Below are positions 7,766-17,654 of a stretch of DNA of 58,405 nucleotides, piece by piece. The notes beneath the pieces are model-generated. The model saw only the letters and a list, made by a program, of their open reading frames with translations. It was not told the origin of the DNA and made no database searches. Origin of the DNA: Fidelibacterota bacterium (lineage in GTDB: Bacteria; Fidelibacterota; UBA8477; JABMPR01); assembly GCA_016844945.1 (NCBI GenBank), contig JAERTJ010000045.1, positions 1 to 58,405 on the forward strand, read 5' to 3'. The first letter of the stretch is position 1. Every line of letters begins with the position of its first letter. The position numbers were made by a program, and so were the translations under genes.

Positions 7766-8686
7766 ATGTATATCGTTGCCATCATGATAACCGCAGTCAT
7801 TTTTAGTGCCACTGGACTGGGTGTACTCAACCTGGCTGCAACCGTTAACATGGACACCCAAACTGCTGTCCATTCGGTTCAGGATCGGCTTGAAGTCGAA
7901 TCTCTGGCGAATGTAGCACTTTGGAGAGTGAATGTGGGTGGAGATAGCCTTGGAACGTTTAGTTCTGGCGGTGTAACGGCAAATTATGATTCAACTTCAA
8001 AGATTCTTACTATCATCAAGAGTACTGATGATCAAAATACAGGGCTCAAGCTAAATCTTGAGGAGGACTCCCACTTTAAAAGAGCTCTTGCTACTGAAAC
8101 CTACATAGATTTTAACTCAAGTATCCTTGGTGAAGAGCCTGGCCATCAATTAAGACCCTATATTGGTTTTCTGCCCCAGGTGGATTTGCAATATTTCATT
8201 GACAATGCAGACAATGAGCTGTGGTTCCCCAATGGTGACCACGTCCATGATGAGGATATTGTTGCAGGTATTAATGTCATTCATGGTCATTATCTGGATA
8301 TTCACAACGTACATCAGGAAAATGCAACTCTGGTATTTACTGGATACGATATTCAGCCCAAAGATGATGTTTGGATAACCGCACCCTTAGAGAATGGCGT
8401 CCCCCTTCCAGCACTCGTCTTTACTCACCCCTACAATGATGTTCATTTTGACCAGGGTTGGAATGATGTATTACATATTGAGGGTGCTATCTTTGCCACA
8501 GGTCATGTCAGATTACACGAAGGTGAGTTTAGCGGACCAGTCATCGCAAAGCATGCAAGAATATGCCGAGCTATCGATATGCTTGATGATCAGTTTCCAC
8601 AATATTATGAGTGGAATCTGGGATTTGGAAATTATGATGATTATGACTGGCCCAAGCAAATTGCCCAGTGGGAAACAATCGATTAA
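7766..8686 (+). CDS. PilX-like membrane-anchored protein of the pilus locus
   Basis: This 306-residue protein has one N-terminal hydrophobic segment (about 1-26) and a helical stretch rich in Gln, Asp and Glu. A beta-rich acidic domain follows, with many His and Asp residues in the second half. The order and position after two prepilins match PilX-type minor pilin-assembly proteins, which lack a classical pilin motif. The N-terminus has no basic residues before the membrane helix, unusual for such proteins, so the true start might lie upstream or the end may be damaged. No clear Shine-Dalgarno is seen at 7766. A strong terminator follows. Confidence 0.55.
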   Translation: MYIVAIMITAVIFSATGLGVLNLAATVNMDTQTAVHSVQDRLEVESLANVALWRVNVGGDSLGTFSSGGVTANYDSTSKILTIIKSTDDQNTGLKLNLEEDSHFKRALATETYIDFNSSILGEEPGHQLRPYIGFLPQVDLQYFIDNADNELWFPNGDHVHDEDIVAGINVIHGHYLDIHNVHQENATLVFTGYDIQPKDDVWITAPLENGVPLPALVFTHPYNDVHFDQGWNDVLHIEGAIFATGHVRLHEGEFSGPVIAKHARICRAIDMLDDQFPQYYEWNLGFGNYDDYDWPKQIAQWETID

Positions 8687-8710
8687 CTCCTGGTTAACTA
8701 AAAGTTTTAT

Positions 8711-8738
8711 AAAAGCCCCGTATCGGGGCTTTTTTTTT
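8711..8738 (+). terminator. Rho-independent terminator
   Basis: AAAAGCCCCG (8711-8720) pairs with CGGGGCTTTT (8724-8733) around the loop TAT, and the T run continues to 8738. It ends the PilX-like transcript. Confidence 0.9.
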
Positions 8739-9162
8739 GATCAATTACAATGTTCGAATAGAGAATATGGCACCAGAGGAGCTAAATCTGTTCTACTTGA
8801 CATCATGTTGATCTGATTTTGAATATCCCCGCAATAACCCATCTAAATTTGTTGACTGCTATAAGCTAGTATTCCGGACAATATCTGTCATATAATTATG
8901 ACTCAAACCCATGGATTTTGTCATATATTCATGCAACAGTTCCCCTCTCAACCTGATCATCTGGCGTATTAGCAATTTACCCATTCATGGTCTATTAAAA
9001 TGATAGTCAGTAGTAAGGCTCGTAAGATATTGATATACAAGGAATAAGAGTGATGTGGGGATATTTGTCTTTTTGGTTTACTTAAGCCCGATAACCATCT
9101 GTCCATTCTTGGCATATATGTTGACTATTCAAAGGGTTGGACTAAAATTGACTTGAAAGCTT
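8739..9162. other. 424-bp intergenic region upstream of the giant adhesin gene
   Basis: No gene, tRNA or riboswitch was recognised. It is AT-rich and presumably holds the promoter and leader of the adhesin operon. I looked for a cyclic-di-GMP (GEMM) riboswitch pattern because of the adhesin context and did not find one. Confidence 0.35.
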
Positions 9163-12100
9163 ATGATAGGGTATATGACACAAAAAGAGACCAAATTGAG
9201 TAAACTGGGTTTGCACTGGATATTAGTGCTCCTGGGCTTTTTGCTTCTCTTTTTCTCAACGGCTCGGGCTCAACCCGCAGGTTATGAGCACAGAAAATTA
9301 ATAACGCTAAATAGTTCTCAAATAAGTGGATCAACGAACCATATTAACTTTCCTGTGATGATAGAACTCACAGATGCTGATCTTAAATCAACCAGCAACG
9401 GAGGGGGAGTCGTAAATCCATCAGGTTATGATATCATCTTCACTCAATCAGATGGATCCACCCTTTTAGATCATGAGTTGCAGAACTACACATCGACTAC
9501 TGGCTATCTACTATGCTGGGTACGGCTTCCAGCCCTTTCTCCCACGGCAGATACTGACATTTATTTATATTACGGAAAAAGTGGCATCTACTCCGATCAA
9601 TCAACAACCTCAACCTGGAATTCAAACTACCTTGGTGTATGGCACTTGGAAGATTTATCCGATTCTTCACCCAATGGAAATACGCTTACTGATCATAGCA
9701 CAGCTGTAAATAGCTCGGGTTACCTGGGAAGCGCTCGAGAGTTTGATGGTGATGGTGATGATCTGGAGGATTTAAACGGTGCTGTCTACTTGACAGGTTT
9801 ATCGGATCTCTCAATTTCAGTATGGGCAAAATCTGACGTCACTGGAAGCGATCGAGGCTTGTTTTACATGGATGATCCTGATGGTCTAGACCGAAGGTTG
9901 GGTTTTAGACACGATGCAAGTGGTAACAATAGTGGAGAAACGAATGTCTTCAGAACCAGCATGCGTGTAGACAATGCTGGAACCAAGCGGAAACAACTCT
10001 CAGAAAGTAGTGCCAATTCAGCCACAGCTTCATGGCAATACTTGACACTCACCCGGACAGATGGATCTGCGACTGACTTTTACATCGATGGTACTTTAGA
10101 TACCCCATCCTGGAATTCGACCACCAGGTTAGGAACCACTGTAAACAGTGATAAGTTGCTCATCGGCAAGGGCTCCAATGATGGAGCAACTAGCTCCTGG
10201 GATGGACTCATTGATGAGGTTCGAATTTCTGATGTCGAACTCTCCGCAGACTGGATATCAACAGAGTACAATAATATGACAAGTCCAGGGACTTTCCTTA
10301 CACCCTCGACTGGAAATGAATTGCCGTGGCTTTCAGACCTTGAAGCAGTGGGGCTTTCATATCAGGAAAATGACCCGGCAACGCGATTGACCAATAGTAT
10401 CGAATGTCATGATTATAACGATTTTGATATTAGTAGCGCCATCGTTCAAATTACTTCCAATTATGTAAGTCCTGAGGACACTCTTGAGTTTGTCACCAAT
10501 TATGGGATCACAGCCTCGTGGGCAGAGGGAAGTGGTACTTTGACTTTGACGGGTACAACCACTTTAGCAAATTATTCTTCAGCACTCCAGGAAGTAAAAT
10601 ATTTTAATTCAAACGCCTCACCCTCTACACTGACACGCACCGTCAGCTTCAGTGTAAACGATGGTGTGGGTTCCAGTTCTACGGTGACTCGCGATGTAAC
10701 TTTGAATGCAGTGAACAATCCACCTTCGCTAAGTGGAATAGAAGGAACTACGCTGAACTATACCGATGGTGATCCTGATACAATTATTACTTCGGCACTG
10801 GTCATTACCGACTTCGACGATCCCTATCTCGATTCAGCCTGGATTGAAATCTCAAATGGATATGCCAGTGGAGAGGATAAATTAGACTTTTCAACAGTAA
10901 ATGGAATTATCCCATCTTGGAGTAGTGTAGATGGAATTCTAACACTCTCTGGGACGTCTTCAATTGCTAATTATCAAGCCGCACTCAGGTCAGTGACCTA
11001 TGACAACCTTAACCCCGATCCTGATGAGACACTTCGCACCATAGATTTCTATGTGAGTGACGGTTCAGCACACAGCGATACTCTGAGTCGCAATCTTAGT
11101 GTAACAGCAGCCAATGATGCACCAATCCTTGCAGGTATGGAAGGGACAGGGCTTGTATATGCTGCAGGTGACGGAGCAATCATACTAACGGATTCAATAT
11201 CCGTTGCTGATGGTGACGATACTATTATTGATAGCGCTCGAGTTCAGATCACAATGAATTACATATCTGGAGAAGATGAGTTAGCATTCACTTCTGTATA
11301 TGGTATCACAGGGACCTGGTACACAGGTGCCGGATTGCTTGTATTGTCCGGTAGCAACACAATAGCACAGTACGAGATTGCGCTAAGGACCATCACGTAT
11401 GAGAATTTGCAGGCTATACCTCAGACTTCCACCCGCATCATAAGTTTTTCGGCAAGTGATGGAGATACCTTTAGCAATGTTTTAACACGGTCAATCTCTT
11501 CTGGTGCTCCTGCTACGTTAGCAGGACTTGATTTATGGCTCAATGGTGATGAGGGCGTCTATAGTGATGGTGGGGGATCTACTCTGGCAACAGATGGTCA
11601 AGCCGTACAGGTATGGAAAGATCAAAGTGGGAACGGTCGGGACTTTATAGATAATAGCGGTGCACCTCTCCTACAAACAGGTATAGCTGCTCTGAATGGT
11701 GCAAGTGCAATTGAATTTTCGAGTACAGGCACTGAAAATATGCGAGATGCTGATGGTGAGAATTATATGAAACCACTATCGGAGTTTACCACCTTCTTTG
11801 TTGTACAGTCTTATTCGACTGGAAGCGACAAGGGGTTAATCTCTCTCAGAAATGGAGGGAGTGGCGATAAGGAATTCTCTCTCCGCTATGATGCTACTGG
11901 AGACAATGGAGGTGCTACCAATGTCATAAAAATGGCTGTAGGTCCTGATGTTGTAGCCAACGAGCTGGAAAGTGTTGCACAAGTTCAAACGACTGACCCC
12001 CAGATCATTTGCATGGATTGGGAGGCAGGGTTGGTGTGGGATTTATACATCGATGGTGTTCTTAATAATCCATCATACTCTGGAACTCCGCCCACTGGAA

Positions 12101-15100
12101 CCGTAGCAACAGGAACCAAAATCACATTGGGAAGAGGACCGAATGATGCTTCTGGTTGCTGGGATGGTCTCATTGCTGAAGTTATACACTATGGAAGACA
12201 TCTCTCTGATACTGAACGCGAAACCATCGAGGATTATCTAGCAGAAAAATACGCGATCAGTGTTCGTTTGCTTGAGCCGGCAACTGGTGGGGAGGCTATT
12301 TCAGCTGATGATACTAATACGAGTTACACTACTTTGACTGGCCCCAGAATTACTGAGGATGTTTCTGGTGAGCTTGCCTCAGGTGGTACAATCATTCTCA
12401 ATGCGCCAACTGGCTATGAATGGGATACTGGTGGTGCTGCTCCCTCTGTATCTGTTCAAAAGGCTTATGGTGTATCAACTGCTCTGGCTGTCTCATTCAC
12501 ATCAAGAACCAGCTCAACCATTACTTATACGATTAATACTCCTTCAAATGGATCTAGCCAACCTGGAGAAGTCACCTTCAGTGGAATACGTGTTAGACCG
12601 ACTTCAGCTGCGGTACCTAACACAGGCAACATCACCAACACAGGGACCACGGGTGCAAGTGGAAGTACAAGCTTTGGGTCTCTGACCCTGGTTGCTGGCA
12701 CAGCCACAAAAGTAGTTTATACACAGGAACCCACTAACGGAAGCACCAGCGTCATTTTATCACCAGCCATCGATGTAGAAATACATGATACCAATGACAA
12801 CATCGTCAAAACTCCAGGCACCGCCATCAGCATAGCAAAAAGTTCTGGTAGCGGGAATCTTACTGGTACCACCTCGCTAAATACTGATGCAGAAGGTGCA
12901 GTATCATTTAGTAATCTAGTTCTGGATGCAGCAGACACATATCAGTTAACAGCCAGTAGCGCAGGACTTACCTCCGCCGTTAGTAGTAATTTTACAATCG
13001 CAACGCCTGGTGTGTTCACGACCTTTCTTATTGAAAAACTTAGTGGGGGAAACATTCTTACTCAGGATGCTGGCGTTAATTTTAACGTGAAAATTTCTGC
13101 AGTAGATGGTAGTCAAACCATTGATACAGATTTTACCGGTACAGTTGATTTAACCTCCACTGGGACATTGAGTTCAGGTAGTGGAACCACCACAGCCTTT
13201 ACTGCTGGAGTTTTAAGCTCTTTGACTGTGGGAATCAGTAGTGTTGGGAACTATACAATAACCACTACCAACACTTCTGGCACAGAGAACGGTACGAGTA
13301 ATTTCTTTACGGTACAGTCTGGGGCTGCAAGTGCGGTGATGTCTGAGATAACAGCCTCTCCCACGGTTCTGAAAAATGATGCGAGCAGTATATCTACTAT
13401 TACAGTTCAGCTAAAAGATGCTGGTGGCAATAACAAAACCTCAGGTGGAGAAATTGTAAATCTGGTGACAACTGCAGGTACGCTCCTAGGGACTGTCACT
13501 GACAACTCTGATGGAACTTATACCCAGTCACTTCGGTCGTCTTCTACAGTGGAGCTTGCAGATGTATCAGGTGTTCTCAATGGGACGGGAATGTCGGATA
13601 GTGCTCATGTTCAATTTAATGCATATACACATATCTGGGAGAGTGATCCTGGCAATGACCCGTACACCGATGATTGGAATAATGCTCTGAACTGGGATAA
13701 TGGGATCCCAGGTAATACTGATGCTGTTCTGATTCCAGCAAATCCAGCAGATGGTATTAGATATCCTACTATTTCTACCGACAATCTTCAGGTTCAATCA
13801 CTCTCAATAGAATCGGGTGCAGATGTTACCCTGTCTGGAAGTATCGGGTTTGATATTCTGGGTGATCTGTCAGGAGCCGGGGATATCAATAGTGGTGCTA
13901 ATGATACCCTCAGAGTTAGTGGAGATCTGAGCATTAGTACATCCAATGTTCCTTATGTAGAATTTGATGGATCCTCGTCACAAACTGTGACCAGCCCTCT
14001 AAGCTTTTCCAATGTTACAATAGACAACAATTCAGGGGTCAAAGCAATTGGCAATTTAGAAATCACCGGTACACTCACGCTTAAAAATGGTAGTCTTATT
14101 ATCCCTTCGGGGTATTCGCTTTTAGCAGATACAAAAGTGATCACATCTGGTGATATTCGAAGTGAACGGGAGCTTACGGGAGCCACAGGTTGGCGATTAA
14201 TCGCTTCACCTCTCGCTTCAACTTATGGAGATTTATTCAACAATATTTATACACAAGGGTATACCGGGTCAGATTCGGCCACTGGATCTCCTTCAGTATT
14301 GTATTATGATGAAACCTATGCAGGAACTGACAACCAGCGTTGGCGGAAACCTTCTAATGCAACCAATACAACAACCTCAGGCAGGGGACACTTCGTTTAT
14401 GTATTTGGATCAATATCTGGGGAAGACGCCTATTCGAATACCTTGCCAATAACTCTTGATGTTCAGGGAGATGAGGAAGAGGGAACAGCAGGAGAATTCG
14501 ATTTTGGTGTTACTTACACGGCTGCTGCTGATACGGGCTGGAATTTGATTGGGAATCCTTTTGCTGCAGCCATCGACTGGGATGGTGCTGGGTGGACCAA
14601 AACCAATATGGACAATGTCATCTATGTGTGGGATCATTCTGAGAACTCCGGTGCAGGTGCCTATCTCACATGGAACGGCACCGCAGGCTCGTTGGGGAGT
14701 GGTCTCATTAATCCTTTTCAGGGATTCTGGGTGAAGGCAAATGCTTCTCCAGTATTGAAAGTTTCGAAATCCAGCAAAACATCTGGTGGTGTATTCTACA
14801 AGGAAGCTGAAAGTCAACAACCACTCATCGTTTTATTGTTAGAGACAGACACCCTGTCAACAAACTCTCATATTCAATTTAACAAGTTGGGTTCTATCAA
14901 TAAAGATCCCTGGGATGCGTATTTTCTTGTTCCTCCTACCGAAACTTATCTTGAGCTATATACAGAGAGCTATGATGATAAATACTTAGCAATACAAAGT
15001 TACCCCGATCGTTTTGGACAAGTTCTGTCGACGCCCGTCTATGTAGGTGGTTATGTGAATGGTGAAGCGCTAGGAAGTGATTATAGAATCAGTTGGCCAA

Positions 15101-15618
15101 GGCTTGATGATATCTCTGAAAAGTGGACAGTCACCCTTGAAGATCAAATCACAGGTGACATCATTGACCTCCTGGAATCAGATTTCTATGAGTTTCAAGC
15201 ATCAAACCTGGGGAAAAGTAGTCTTCCCTCAATCAAACCTTCCCAGGCTTTGACAAACACCCAACCATTTAAACTTTTAAAGCAGGCTGGTTCTGACTCA
15301 CCCAGATTTATTCTACGAGTTGATCCAGGTGATGCCTTCCCTGAAATACCAAGAGTTTACACATTGGATCAGAATTACCCCAACCCCTTTAATGGGGGAA
15401 CGATCATTCCTTTTTCACTCCCTCTGGAAGATATGGTATCCTTGACTATCTATGATGTCCGTGGAAGGGTCGTGGAACAGATCATCGAAGGAGAACATCA
15501 TCCTGCTGGCAATTATAGATACAATTGGGTAGCATCCGGGAAGAGCAGTGGGATATATTTTTGCCACCTGGCGATTGGGAATCAACATTATGCCAAGAAG
15601 ATGATTTTAGTGAAATGA
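9163..15618 (+). CDS. Giant multidomain secreted adhesin-like protein with C-terminal sorting domain
   Basis: This 2151-residue protein is most likely exported and displayed on the surface. After a signal peptide (to about 41) comes a DUF2341-like domain (~45-150) and a LamG/concanavalin-like domain (~155-375). Three ~130-residue cadherin-like repeats follow (~387-780; nt 10321-11505), each with a sandwich ending in a S-D-G or N-D-G turn. Next are a second LamG-like domain (~783-1032), several Ig/invasin-like modules (~1035-1480), a beta-helix-like stretch and, at the end, a tail from ~2065 with N-Y-P-N-P-F-N for sorting and anchoring. It overlaps the DUF4402-like gene by 4 bp. An alternative ATG lies four codons in. 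Ligand unknown; carbohydrate binding is possible from the LamG folds. Confidence 0.85.
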   Translation: MIGYMTQKETKLSKLGLHWILVLLGFLLLFFSTARAQPAGYEHRKLITLNSSQISGSTNHINFPVMIELTDADLKSTSNGGGVVNPSGYDIIFTQSDGSTLLDHELQNYTSTTGYLLCWVRLPALSPTADTDIYLYYGKSGIYSDQSTTSTWNSNYLGVWHLEDLSDSSPNGNTLTDHSTAVNSSGYLGSAREFDGDGDDLEDLNGAVYLTGLSDLSISVWAKSDVTGSDRGLFYMDDPDGLDRRLGFRHDASGNNSGETNVFRTSMRVDNAGTKRKQLSESSANSATASWQYLTLTRTDGSATDFYIDGTLDTPSWNSTTRLGTTVNSDKLLIGKGSNDGATSSWDGLIDEVRISDVELSADWISTEYNNMTSPGTFLTPSTGNELPWLSDLEAVGLSYQENDPATRLTNSIECHDYNDFDISSAIVQITSNYVSPEDTLEFVTNYGITASWAEGSGTLTLTGTTTLANYSSALQEVKYFNSNASPSTLTRTVSFSVNDGVGSSSTVTRDVTLNAVNNPPSLSGIEGTTLNYTDGDPDTIITSALVITDFDDPYLDSAWIEISNGYASGEDKLDFSTVNGIIPSWSSVDGILTLSGTSSIANYQAALRSVTYDNLNPDPDETLRTIDFYVSDGSAHSDTLSRNLSVTAANDAPILAGMEGTGLVYAAGDGAIILTDSISVADGDDTIIDSARVQITMNYISGEDELAFTSVYGITGTWYTGAGLLVLSGSNTIAQYEIALRTITYENLQAIPQTSTRIISFSASDGDTFSNVLTRSISSGAPATLAGLDLWLNGDEGVYSDGGGSTLATDGQAVQVWKDQSGNGRDFIDNSGAPLLQTGIAALNGASAIEFSSTGTENMRDADGENYMKPLSEFTTFFVVQSYSTGSDKGLISLRNGGSGDKEFSLRYDATGDNGGATNVIKMAVGPDVVANELESVAQVQTTDPQIICMDWEAGLVWDLYIDGVLNNPSYSGTPPTGTVATGTKITLGRGPNDASGCWDGLIAEVIHYGRHLSDTERETIEDYLAEKYAISVRLLEPATGGEAISADDTNTSYTTLTGPRITEDVSGELASGGTIILNAPTGYEWDTGGAAPSVSVQKAYGVSTALAVSFTSRTSSTITYTINTPSNGSSQPGEVTFSGIRVRPTSAAVPNTGNITNTGTTGASGSTSFGSLTLVAGTATKVVYTQEPTNGSTSVILSPAIDVEIHDTNDNIVKTPGTAISIAKSSGSGNLTGTTSLNTDAEGAVSFSNLVLDAADTYQLTASSAGLTSAVSSNFTIATPGVFTTFLIEKLSGGNILTQDAGVNFNVKISAVDGSQTIDTDFTGTVDLTSTGTLSSGSGTTTAFTAGVLSSLTVGISSVGNYTITTTNTSGTENGTSNFFTVQSGAASAVMSEITASPTVLKNDASSISTITVQLKDAGGNNKTSGGEIVNLVTTAGTLLGTVTDNSDGTYTQSLRSSSTVELADVSGVLNGTGMSDSAHVQFNAYTHIWESDPGNDPYTDDWNNALNWDNGIPGNTDAVLIPANPADGIRYPTISTDNLQVQSLSIESGADVTLSGSIGFDILGDLSGAGDINSGANDTLRVSGDLSISTSNVPYVEFDGSSSQTVTSPLSFSNVTIDNNSGVKAIGNLEITGTLTLKNGSLIIPSGYSLLADTKVITSGDIRSERELTGATGWRLIASPLASTYGDLFNNIYTQGYTGSDSATGSPSVLYYDETYAGTDNQRWRKPSNATNTTTSGRGHFVYVFGSISGEDAYSNTLPITLDVQGDEEEGTAGEFDFGVTYTAAADTGWNLIGNPFAAAIDWDGAGWTKTNMDNVIYVWDHSENSGAGAYLTWNGTAGSLGSGLINPFQGFWVKANASPVLKVSKSSKTSGGVFYKEAESQQPLIVLLLETDTLSTNSHIQFNKLGSINKDPWDAYFLVPPTETYLELYTESYDDKYLAIQSYPDRFGQVLSTPVYVGGYVNGEALGSDYRISWPRLDDISEKWTVTLEDQITGDIIDLLESDFYEFQASNLGKSSLPSIKPSQALTNTQPFKLLKQAGSDSPRFILRVDPGDAFPEIPRVYTLDQNYPNPFNGGTIIPFSLPLEDMVSLTIYDVRGRVVEQIIEGEHHPAGNYRYNWVASGKSSGIYFCHLAIGNQHYAKKMILVK

Positions 15619-16109
15619 CATATATCCAGTATATAGCAACCCTAATAATCGCCACGTCGACTCTCGCTGCCCAGCAGGACAAATCTACACTTGAACTACA
15701 TATCTCAGCAAATGTCGTGGATCAAATTGAAGTCATTACCATTGCGGATATTGATGCAGGAATCGTACTCCCTGGTGAAGAAGAAAAAATCATATCACCC
15801 ATTACCGATGCGGGTGCAGGTGTTCTGCGGCTGGAAGGTCAGGCAAATTCGAGTATTCAGGTCTCCTATTCACAACAGGTCACCATGACCAACCTTTTAA
15901 CCAATACACCACTGCTTATGAATTATATGCTCAGCGGGAATGCGGAGAACAATCAGTCATCATCCCTCTTGTTTACGACAAATCCAGCCAATGTGACGCT
16001 AAACGCAGACGGCGTTTTTTATTTGTGGGTTGGATGCCGTTTTAGTCTAACTGGTCTGGTCCCTGGTCAGTATGATGGTGATTTTATTGTAGAAGTGGAT
16101 TATAATTAG
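15615..16109 (+). CDS. DUF4402-like secreted protein, candidate pilus subunit (1)
   Basis: This 164-residue protein starts at ATG 15615, overlapping the adhesin stop as ATGA, so the two are translationally coupled. The start is supported by a signal peptide (about 1-19, ending T-L-A-A). The mature part is a single beta domain of the DUF4402 kind: an N-terminal strand, then I-A-D-I-D-A-G, a central glycine-rich segment and a last strand G-D-F-I-V-E-V-D-Y-N. That C-terminal beta strand ending in an aromatic residue resembles the chaperone-recognised end of fimbrial subunits. With the chaperone and usher genes downstream it is probably a subunit; assembly is inferred, not shown. Confidence 0.7.
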   Translation: MTYIQYIATLIIATSTLAAQQDKSTLELHISANVVDQIEVITIADIDAGIVLPGEEEKIISPITDAGAGVLRLEGQANSSIQVSYSQQVTMTNLLTNTPLLMNYMLSGNAENNQSSSLLFTTNPANVTLNADGVFYLWVGCRFSLTGLVPGQYDGDFIVEVDYN

Positions 16110-16115
16110 GCCATC

Positions 16116-16703
16116 ATGAGCCCGATAATAATGAACTCTGAGCTAAAATCTAACATATACAAAATGTTATTGCATTTGATTGTCATGACATTGACCGTTG
16201 CTAATCCACTTTTGGCGCAAACAATAAATTTTAGCGTGCATGTATCCAGTTCCCTTGATGCTACAAAAGATGCAGATATGGCATTCCCACAGGTCATGGC
16301 AGGAGACGGTCTGACTGTTATAGGACTGGGAGATGGAGGGATGGGTGTTTTCGCTATTAGTGGAAATGCGGAACTGGATGTTGAGGTAACGTTGGTTGCG
16401 CCCACACACCTCACCCATGTCACCTATCCTGCTCAACAAATGGAGCTTGATTTACAATTTGCCTATGCCAATAAAGGTGTGAATGACATAAACCAGGCGA
16501 TTACCGTTGTAGGCAATACGGCAAGATTTCAATTGAAGGAACGCGAAAGTGGACCAGCCGGGGCACCACCTACACCACCCAGTGCTGCCCACACACCTGA
16601 AATTGTCACGGCATATCTCTATTTATTCGGCACAATCGATGTTGGATTGATCGCTTCTGGATCTTATGGAGGGACGGTTGACCTCTATGTGCAATACTAC
16701 TAA
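16116..16703 (+). CDS. DUF4402-like secreted protein, candidate pilus subunit (2)
   Basis: This 195-residue protein lies 6 bp after the previous gene. It has an N-terminal export signal (hydrophobic stretch ending N-P-L-L-A-Q at about 35) and a beta-rich domain with F-P-Q-V-M-A-G-D-G. It closes with G-G-T-V-D-L-Y-V-Q-Y-Y, the same alternating C-terminal strand as its neighbours. The N-terminus before the hydrophobic core is long for a signal peptide, so ATG 16131 or 16164 could be the true start; AGG upstream favours 16116. Residues 145-160 are Pro/Ala-rich. It is grouped with the DUF4402-like family by pattern, with less certainty than the other two. Confidence 0.6.
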   Translation: MSPIIMNSELKSNIYKMLLHLIVMTLTVANPLLAQTINFSVHVSSSLDATKDADMAFPQVMAGDGLTVIGLGDGGMGVFAISGNAELDVEVTLVAPTHLTHVTYPAQQMELDLQFAYANKGVNDINQAITVVGNTARFQLKERESGPAGAPPTPPSAAHTPEIVTAYLYLFGTIDVGLIASGSYGGTVDLYVQYY

Positions 16704-16844
16704 ATAATCTTTACTGTCACTTTTTTACAACACATTGTCATTTTCCCCTGTCATATAAATATGATAGAATAAGTAATGAAATACATAAAAGCTCCCCTGG
16801 ACACATCGTAAAATATTAATAAACAATAATTTATGTGATTGCGT

Positions 16845-16873
16845 AAAACTTTGGCACCGAATTTGATTATAAT
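16845..16873 (+). promoter_or_regulatory. Promoter-like region (sigma-54-like and TATAAT) before the third DUF4402-like gene
   Basis: TTGGCAC at about 16851-16857, spaced like a -24 element from TTGAT (16863-16867), approximates the sigma-54 consensus, but the expected GC at -12 is GA. A TATAAT also occurs at 16868-16873 without a good -35. A promoter here is likely because the gene has its own terminator; the sigma class is uncertain. Confidence 0.3.
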
Positions 16874-16925
16874 GAAGCCGTTCGACGGTGAGGCAAATTG
16901 AAAATTATGAAGAAGGAATAGAAAA

Positions 16926-17495
16926 ATGAAAAAAATCACACTTATAGTTTTAGCCGCAATACTCCTGACAAGCTTTGCTTTCGCACAGGATCAAAATTTA
17001 GATGTTACTGCTACTGTAGCTGTAACAGCCATTAGTTTTACCTCTAATACTGATATCGCTATCGGAGATGTTACCAAAGGTACAACAGCAACAGTAGACC
17101 CACTCAGTGGTGCAGCACATGTGAATGTAGCTGGAACAACCACCCCAGGAAACATTGCTATTCAGGGTGAAGAGGGTGCTACAGTTACAGTCGATTTTGA
17201 TGCGACTGCAATACTTGGTAATGCGACTGAAAATATGACCTTCACAGCGGACGTTGTGGGTCATATCACAACTCAGCCTGCTTCAGCAACATCTCTTACA
17301 GGTGGTGTTTCGACTGTTGATTTGAGTGGTACAGCGGGTAACGGTGGGATTGGTACATATAACTTCTGGATTGGTGGCGACCTTGTTGTTGCAGCTGTCC
17401 AGAGTCCTGGTGCCTATTCAACTGCAACTGGAAACGGTTCTGGTACTGGTGGTAATGGTGGTGGTGCCTGGTCAATGACCCTGGTATACCAATAA
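16926..17495 (+). CDS. DUF4402-like secreted protein, candidate major pilus subunit (3)
   Basis: This 189-residue protein has a classic signal peptide (M-K-K-I-T-L ... S-F-A-F-A, cleavage about 20) and a Thr/Gly/Val-rich domain. D-V-T-A-T-V-A-V begins the mature part, I-A-I-G-D-V-T-K-G follows, and a glycine-rich loop leads to the last strand W-S-M-T-L-V-Y-Q. This matches the DUF4402 pattern well. GAAGGAA upstream is a good ribosome binding site. The gene has its own promoter region and a strong terminator, unlike the two coupled subunits before it. That arrangement suggests higher or separate expression, as for a major subunit (inference). Confidence 0.75.
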   Translation: MKKITLIVLAAILLTSFAFAQDQNLDVTATVAVTAISFTSNTDIAIGDVTKGTTATVDPLSGAAHVNVAGTTTPGNIAIQGEEGATVTVDFDATAILGNATENMTFTADVVGHITTQPASATSLTGGVSTVDLSGTAGNGGIGTYNFWIGGDLVVAAVQSPGAYSTATGNGSGTGGNGGGAWSMTLVYQ

Positions 17496-17520
17496 ACCAC
17501 ACTCCAAAATAAATAATTCT

Positions 17521-17550
17521 AAAAGGCTGTGATTTTCACAGCCTTTTTTT
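17521..17550 (+). terminator. Rho-independent terminator after the third DUF4402-like gene
   Basis: AAAAGGCTGTG (17521-17531) pairs with CACAGCCTTTT (17537-17547) around a 5-nt loop, and the T run continues to 17550. Confidence 0.9.
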
Positions 17551-17654
17551 ATGATGACAATCAATTCTTAACAATTCGAGTTGGCTTCCAGACCATATAA
17601 AGATTAATATATAAAGATATTAATGAACCAATTTCAAAAAACTGAGAGAAGAAT

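Noticed and set aside
8739..9162. Cyclic-di-GMP riboswitch upstream of the adhesin
   Set aside because: The characteristic GEMM core sequence is absent.
14410..14820. Minus-strand frame inside the giant adhesin gene
   Set aside because: Opposite to a clear coding frame, with no ribosome binding site or domain pattern.
15525..15614. Extension of the first DUF4402-like protein into the adhesin gene
   Set aside because: It would overlap the adhesin coding end by 90 bp and hide the signal peptide; ATG 15615 gives the usual ATGA overlap.
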